Of a stretch of DNA of 61,900 nt, positions 58,199-61,900 are shown piece by piece. Each line of letters begins with the position of its first letter. Positions within the stretch are counted from its first letter, which is position 1. The translations under genes and the position numbers were made by a program. The DNA is taken from positions 1 to 61,900 of the forward strand of contig NZ_JAJJWH010000023.1 in NCBI RefSeq assembly GCF_020907245.1, in the 5' to 3' direction. The DNA comes from Pontibacter harenae (GTDB lineage: Bacteria > Bacteroidota > Bacteroidia > Cytophagales > Hymenobacteraceae). The notes below the pieces were generated by a model that saw only the letters and a program-made list of their open reading frames with translations, had not been told where the DNA came from and did no database searches.

Positions 58199-59280
58199 AT
58201 GAAAATTAAAGCAGCAGTCGCGCATGATGTAGGCGAAGCATTGAAAATTGAAGAAGTAGAGTTAACAGAACTCGGGCCTGATGAAGTACTGGTAAAAATA
58301 GTGGCTACAGGTATCTGCCATACTGACGCAAAATCCATCAGAGGAAGAGGGGAGCTGTATTAGGACATGAGGGGGCCGGTATAGTAGAGAAAGTTGGCTC
58401 TGGCATTACAAACATACAGCCTGGCGACCACGTTTTCCTTTCTTATTCCTATTGCGGCGAGTGCTCCCAATGCCTGACGGGGCACCAGAATCTATGCCAG
58501 AGAACGGTAGAACTCAATTTCGGTGGTAAATCTAAAGATGGTTCTCATCATATCCACCAACATAATCACGCACTTTCCACTTTTTTTGGGCAATCTTCGT
58601 TTGCAACGTATGTTGTGGCCAACAAAAATAATGTTGTGAAAGTGGATAAGGACGTTGATTTGGCGCTATTAGGACCGTTAGGTTGCGGCATCCAGATGGG
58701 GAGTGGCACGGTCATGAATACGCTGCGTCCTGAGCCAGGTAGCTCAATTGCTATTTATGGAGGTGGAGCAGTGGGTTTGAGTGCGGTGATGGCAGCCAAA
58801 ATCATGGGTTTGAAGCATATTATTGTTGTCGATTTACACCAAAACCGGTTAGACCTTGCTTTGGAACTCGGTGCAACGCATGCCTTGAACGGCAAGGAAG
58901 TAGATGTTGTAAAAGAAATTAAGAGGATTACAGACGGAGGTGTTCACTATGGAATTGAAACAACGGGTGCCATCCCGGTCATCATTCAATCGATCCATGC
59001 GCTACGCGTTTCAGGGATAGTCTCCATCGTGGGTATGGGGGGCGATGTGACGCTAAACTTCACAAATGACTTATTGATGGAAGGGAAAAAAGTGATGGGC
59101 ACGGTACAGGGGGATTCCATTCCCCAGATACACATCCCCAAATTAATCCAGTACTATAAAGAGGGGAAATTCCCCTTCGACAAGCTGGTTAAATACTATG
59201 ACTTTGAGGACATCAACGCAGCTTTTGAAGCATCAAAATCTGGTGAAATACTTAAGCCTGTTGTAAGGATAGCGAAATAA
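58199..59280 (+). pseudogene. Zinc-dependent alcohol dehydrogenase, frameshifted
   Basis: The gene starts at ATG 58199 (KIKAAVAHDVGEALKIEEVE) and reaches ICHTDAKSIRGRGEL, then hits TAG at 58361. From about 58351 another frame resumes as AVLGHEGAGIVEKVGSG, keeps the structural zinc motif CGECSQCLTGHQNLC, the Rossmann motif YGGGAVGLSAVMAAK, and runs to the stop at 59280. Compared with family members a few residues are missing at the break, so a small deletion not divisible by three is likely. Function when intact: NAD-dependent oxidation of an alcohol (aryl-alcohol/glutathione-dependent branch). Strain-specific decay or sequence error remain open. Confidence 0.8.
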
Positions 59281-59320
59281 TAATATAATGAATTTCACAT
59301 TCTAAAGCAGCACTGCACAG

Positions 59321-59360
59321 AAAGCGGCTTCTAAATTAGAAATAAATAAGAAGCCGCTTT
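59321..59360 (+). terminator. Terminator of the alcohol dehydrogenase gene
   Basis: AAAGCGGCTTCT (59321-59332) pairs with AGAAGCCGCTTT (59349-59360) around a 16-base loop, followed by a short T-run. It ends 14 bases before the Crp-like gene start. Confidence 0.8.
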
Positions 59361-59374
59361 TGTATCTTTCAACA

Positions 59375-59956
59375 ATGTACGAACTGTTCTTTCAGAAATT
59401 CAACGAGAAAGTGCCACTAACTCCAGAAGAGCAGGAGCAAATAAAGGCATACCTGACTCCTAAAAAACTGCGCAAAAGGCAGTACCTCTTACAGGAGGGA
59501 GATATGTGCAGATCCATTGCCTTTGTAGAGGAAGGGGCATTACGCGCCTATACTGTAGACGAGAATAACAACGAGCACATTGTACAGTTTGCCATAGAAG
59601 GCTGGACAATCTCAGATCTGTTCAGCTTCCTGACCGCTGAGCCCGCCACCTATAACATAGAAGCCCTGGAGGATGCCGTGCTGGTGCTGATAACCCGGGC
59701 TGCGCATGAAGAGCTTTTGAAAATTCAACCTAAATAAGAAACGTACATGCGCCTACTCATTACAGGTGCTTACATTGCTTTGCAACGGCGACTGACCTCC
59801 AACATCAGTCTTCCGGCCGAAGAACGCTACACCCGTTTTACAGAAACCTACCCCGACATTACCCAACGCGTGCCGCAGCACATGATCGCCTCTTATATGG
59901 GGCTGACACCTGAAACCTTGAGTCGGGTCCGTAAGAAGATAGCCTACCGCAGGTAA
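59375..59956 (+). pseudogene. Crp/Fnr-family regulator with in-frame stop
   Basis: Read from ATG 59375 (MYELFFQKFNEKVPLT), the cNMP-binding domain runs on to LLKIQPK, then TAA at 59735-59737, then the same frame continues ETYMRLLITGAYIALQRRL to a normal end with the HTH of Crp/Fnr (HMIASYMGLTPETLSRVRK). A single base change explains the stop. Without readthrough the product lacks the DNA-binding domain. The intact genes 60061-61815 could be its targets. Nonsense, pseudogene or sequence error cannot be separated from sequence alone. Confidence 0.8.
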
Positions 59957-60031
59957 AACCTCCTTCATTTCATTGATAAAAGTCAAGGGTTTTTCTTGAC
60001 AAGGCGCAATGCGCAGGGCTTTTCATGGCTG

Positions 60032-60039
60032 TACCTTTG
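60032..60039 (+). promoter_or_regulatory. Candidate -7 promoter box
   Basis: TACCTTTG fits TAnnTTTG and lies 21 bases upstream of the ATG at 60061. No clear -33 TTTG accompanies it. Confidence 0.4.
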
Positions 60040-60060
60040 TATTGTTAATTATTTAAAACA

Positions 60061-60723
60061 ATGAAGACAATGCAAACAATAGCCATTATAGGAGCATCCG
60101 GCAACATGGGCTCTGTTATATCAAAAAGCCTTGCGAAGGGTAACTATAGACTACTTCTTTGTGCCAACGAATTAGATAAAGTACAGGCTGTAGTAAACGA
60201 AATCAAAGACAACAACCCAGCTGCAGAAGTTGAAGCATTAGACTGCACTAGAGAAGCTTCTTGGGAGGCAGACATTATCATCGCCGCTGTTCCCTATGCT
60301 GCAGAGCAAGAGGTGGCAGAGAAAATCAGAGAAGTAGCCAACCAGAAAATCGTCATCAGCATTGCCAATCCGCTCAATGACACTTACAACGGTTTGGTAA
60401 CATCACCTGAGACGAGTGCGGCAGAAGAGCTGCAAAAGTTGCTACCAAATTCTAAAGTAGTAAAAGCCTTTAACACTACGTTCGCAGCCGATTTCTCAAC
60501 GCCTGTGATTGATGGAAAGCAAGCCGATGCCTTTATCGCAGGTGATGGCGAGGAGGCTTTGCAGACTGTTTCTGGGCTGGTAGAGACTGCTGGTTTCAAT
60601 CCGATTATTGCGGGTGACTTAGCTGTAAGTGGCACCTTGGAGCGCATGCAGTTGCTGCTCATTCAGCTGAACATGAAATATGACTACAACTGGCTTGCCG
60701 GCTGGAAGATCTTGCACCAATAA
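60061..60723 (+). CDS. NAD(P)-binding oxidoreductase, NADP-F420 reductase-like
   Basis: The 220-residue protein has a Rossmann start (IAIIGASGNMGSVIS) and the order of the F420-dependent NADP reductase/NADPH-dependent oxidoreductase family: IAAVPYAAEQEVAEKI near residue 78, VISIANPLND near residue 98, and KVVKAFNTTFAADFSTP near residue 135. Bacteroidota lack F420, so another hydride acceptor is likely. Cytoplasmic, first gene of a probable operon with YceI and DoxX. Confidence 0.85.
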   Translation: MKTMQTIAIIGASGNMGSVISKSLAKGNYRLLLCANELDKVQAVVNEIKDNNPAAEVEALDCTREASWEADIIIAAVPYAAEQEVAEKIREVANQKIVISIANPLNDTYNGLVTSPETSAAEELQKLLPNSKVVKAFNTTFAADFSTPVIDGKQADAFIAGDGEEALQTVSGLVETAGFNPIIAGDLAVSGTLERMQLLLIQLNMKYDYNWLAGWKILHQ

Positions 60724-60771
60724 GTTAATCAAACATAACAAAATAAGCATAAACTTAAGATTAAATCACAA

Positions 60772-61344
60772 ATGAAAAAGTTATTAGTTATAGTATTCGC
60801 TTTCTTTTCTCTTTCGGCTTTTACTACCCTTAATGGTGTGTGGACGAACGACGACGCTCACTCGCAGCTTAGCTTTACGGTGTCACACCTGGGTATTGCT
60901 GATGTAACTGGCACCTTCAACGACTTTGATGTAAAAATCACTGCTGCCAAACCGGATTTCAGTGATGCAGTGGTTGAGTTGACAGCTAAAACCGCTTCTA
61001 TCGATACTCGGGTAGAAGACAGGGACAATCACTTGAAAAGTGCAGACTTTTTTGATGTGGCAAAATATCCGACCCTAAACTTTAAAAGTACTTCTGTAAA
61101 GAAGCAAGGTAATAACAAATATAAGCTTAATGGCAACCTGACGCTGAACGGCATTTCCAAGCCAGTAACGATGGATCTTGTGTACAGAGGAACAGTAGAA
61201 AATCCGATGAGCAAAAAGCAGACAGCTGGCTTCCAGGTGATAGGTACGATCAAGCGCTCTGACTTTAACCTGGGCAGCAACTTCCCAGCTCCAATGATTA
61301 GCGACGAAGTTCGTATCAAGGCTGACGGTGAATTTGTGCAATAA
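60772..61344 (+). CDS. YceI-family periplasmic protein
   Basis: At 190 residues it has a signal peptide (KKLLVIVFAFFSLSAF) and the YceI lipocalin-like fold; typical start is VWTNDDAHSQLSFTVSHLG, with VEDRDNHLKSADFFDVAKYP at residues 82-101 (core DRDNHLKSADFFD) and NLTLNGISKPVTMDL near residue 120. YceI proteins bind isoprenoids or amides in the periplasm and respond to base or stress. It is followed 18 bases later by DoxX. Confidence 0.9.
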   Translation: MKKLLVIVFAFFSLSAFTTLNGVWTNDDAHSQLSFTVSHLGIADVTGTFNDFDVKITAAKPDFSDAVVELTAKTASIDTRVEDRDNHLKSADFFDVAKYPTLNFKSTSVKKQGNNKYKLNGNLTLNGISKPVTMDLVYRGTVENPMSKKQTAGFQVIGTIKRSDFNLGSNFPAPMISDEVRIKADGEFVQ

Positions 61345-61362
61345 AAGATAGAAGAACCAACC

Positions 61363-61815
61363 ATGAACAAGCTACTGAACCTGTATCAGAACTCCAAAAA
61401 CACGGATTTGGCACTTCTGGTTGTAAGAATAACCGTGGCCGGCCTGATGCTAACCCATGGTTTACCTAAGCTGGACATGCTATTGTCTAGTGATCCGGTA
61501 CAGTTCCCTGCCGTCTTTGGGCTTAGCACATCAAGCTCTCTTGCCTTGGCCGTTTTTGCGGAGGTGGTCTGCTCTGTGCTGATCCTGGTCGGGCTTGGAA
61601 CAAGGCTGGCGGTTATTCCACTGATATTTACCATGCTGATTGCAGCATTTTATATACACGGTGCCGATCCGTTTGCCAAAAAAGAACCAGCCATTCTGTA
61701 CCTGATACCCTACGTGATGCTATTGCTGACGGGAAGCGGAAAATTCGCTCTGGATCATCTGTTGCAGCATAAAATACTGCAAGCTGTTTATGTCAGAAGG
61801 CTTTCGATGGAGTAA
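61363..61815 (+). CDS. DoxX family membrane protein
   Basis: A 150-residue protein with four hydrophobic helices: LALLVVRITVAGLMLTHG, ALAVFAEVVCSVLILVG, LAVIPLIFTMLIAAFYI and ILYLIPYVMLLLTG. The RITVAGLMLTHGLPKL stretch matches DoxX, a family that includes quinol-oxidising or oxygen-related membrane proteins of unclear role. It probably is co-transcribed with YceI. Confidence 0.9.
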   Translation: MNKLLNLYQNSKNTDLALLVVRITVAGLMLTHGLPKLDMLLSSDPVQFPAVFGLSTSSSLALAVFAEVVCSVLILVGLGTRLAVIPLIFTMLIAAFYIHGADPFAKKEPAILYLIPYVMLLLTGSGKFALDHLLQHKILQAVYVRRLSME

Positions 61816-61900
61816 TCCAACATAAAATCTTTATGCCTGATGGAGTAGGCTTACTGCTCCTTACAATTAAGCAAACCAAGCTAGTATGCGACGGGAACAA

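Noticed and set aside
1..61900. CRISPR arrays, tRNA or rRNA genes
   Set aside because: No regularly spaced repeats or cloverleaf-like or rRNA-like sequence was recognised by eye; this is not a computed search.

Overview
The window looks like chromosomal DNA of a Bacteroidota member, most likely Cytophagales (Pontibacter/Hymenobacteraceae-like). Signs are TAnnTTTG-type -7 boxes, a TonB-plug/MG2 hybrid protein, sialate O-acetylesterase and apiosidase-type sugar enzymes, LytTR regulation, and Crp/YceI/DoxX gene order. This placement is inferred from gene families; no rRNA or tRNA gene was seen.

Region 1 (1-29.4 kb) is mostly intact housekeeping and stress genes. In order: two Tat-exported enzymes (amidase and threonine-aldolase-like), DUF2254, two YetF/DUF421 membrane proteins ending in rubredoxin-like metal ribbons, an MG2/TonB-plug protein, TerB, a DEAD-box helicase, a 1320-residue AsmA-like protein, a DNA-repair-flavoured group (two divergent spore-photoproduct-lyase-like radical SAM enzymes and an Nei/Fpg glycosylase), a multi-PAS histidine kinase with response regulator, an AI-2E transporter, a PLP decarboxylase and a QorB-like reductase. 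Many gene ends carry strong hairpin terminators.

Region 2 (29.7-47.3 kb) is a carbohydrate-use block: two sialate O-acetylesterases, a CE15-like esterase, a GH32 fructanase, a sodium:solute symporter, a TauE-like exporter, an M3 peptidase, a GH67-like glycosidase and an apiosidase-like gene. Several are broken: an 11-G tract frameshifts the second esterase, a TGA interrupts the GH67-like gene, and the apiosidase has at least four lesions.

Region 3 (47.3-60 kb) is accessory: a bestrophin gene, gene remnants, then an AT-rich compact module (50.1-56.3 kb). The module has a LytS/LytTR pair divergent from a small membrane-anchored protein, an ApbE-like flavin transferase, RnfC, RnfD and a nitroreductase with a lipoprotein signal. 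I read it as an Rnf-derived transmembrane electron relay that delivers NADH electrons to an extracytoplasmic nitroreductase. RnfA, B, E and G are absent and no canonical ApbE target motif is visible, which makes it the best candidate here for an undescribed system. An intact IS701-like element follows, then an IS3-type remnant, a frameshifted zinc alcohol dehydrogenase and a Crp/Fnr gene with an in-frame stop.

Region 4 (60-61.9 kb) is an intact set: NADP-binding oxidoreductase, YceI and DoxX.
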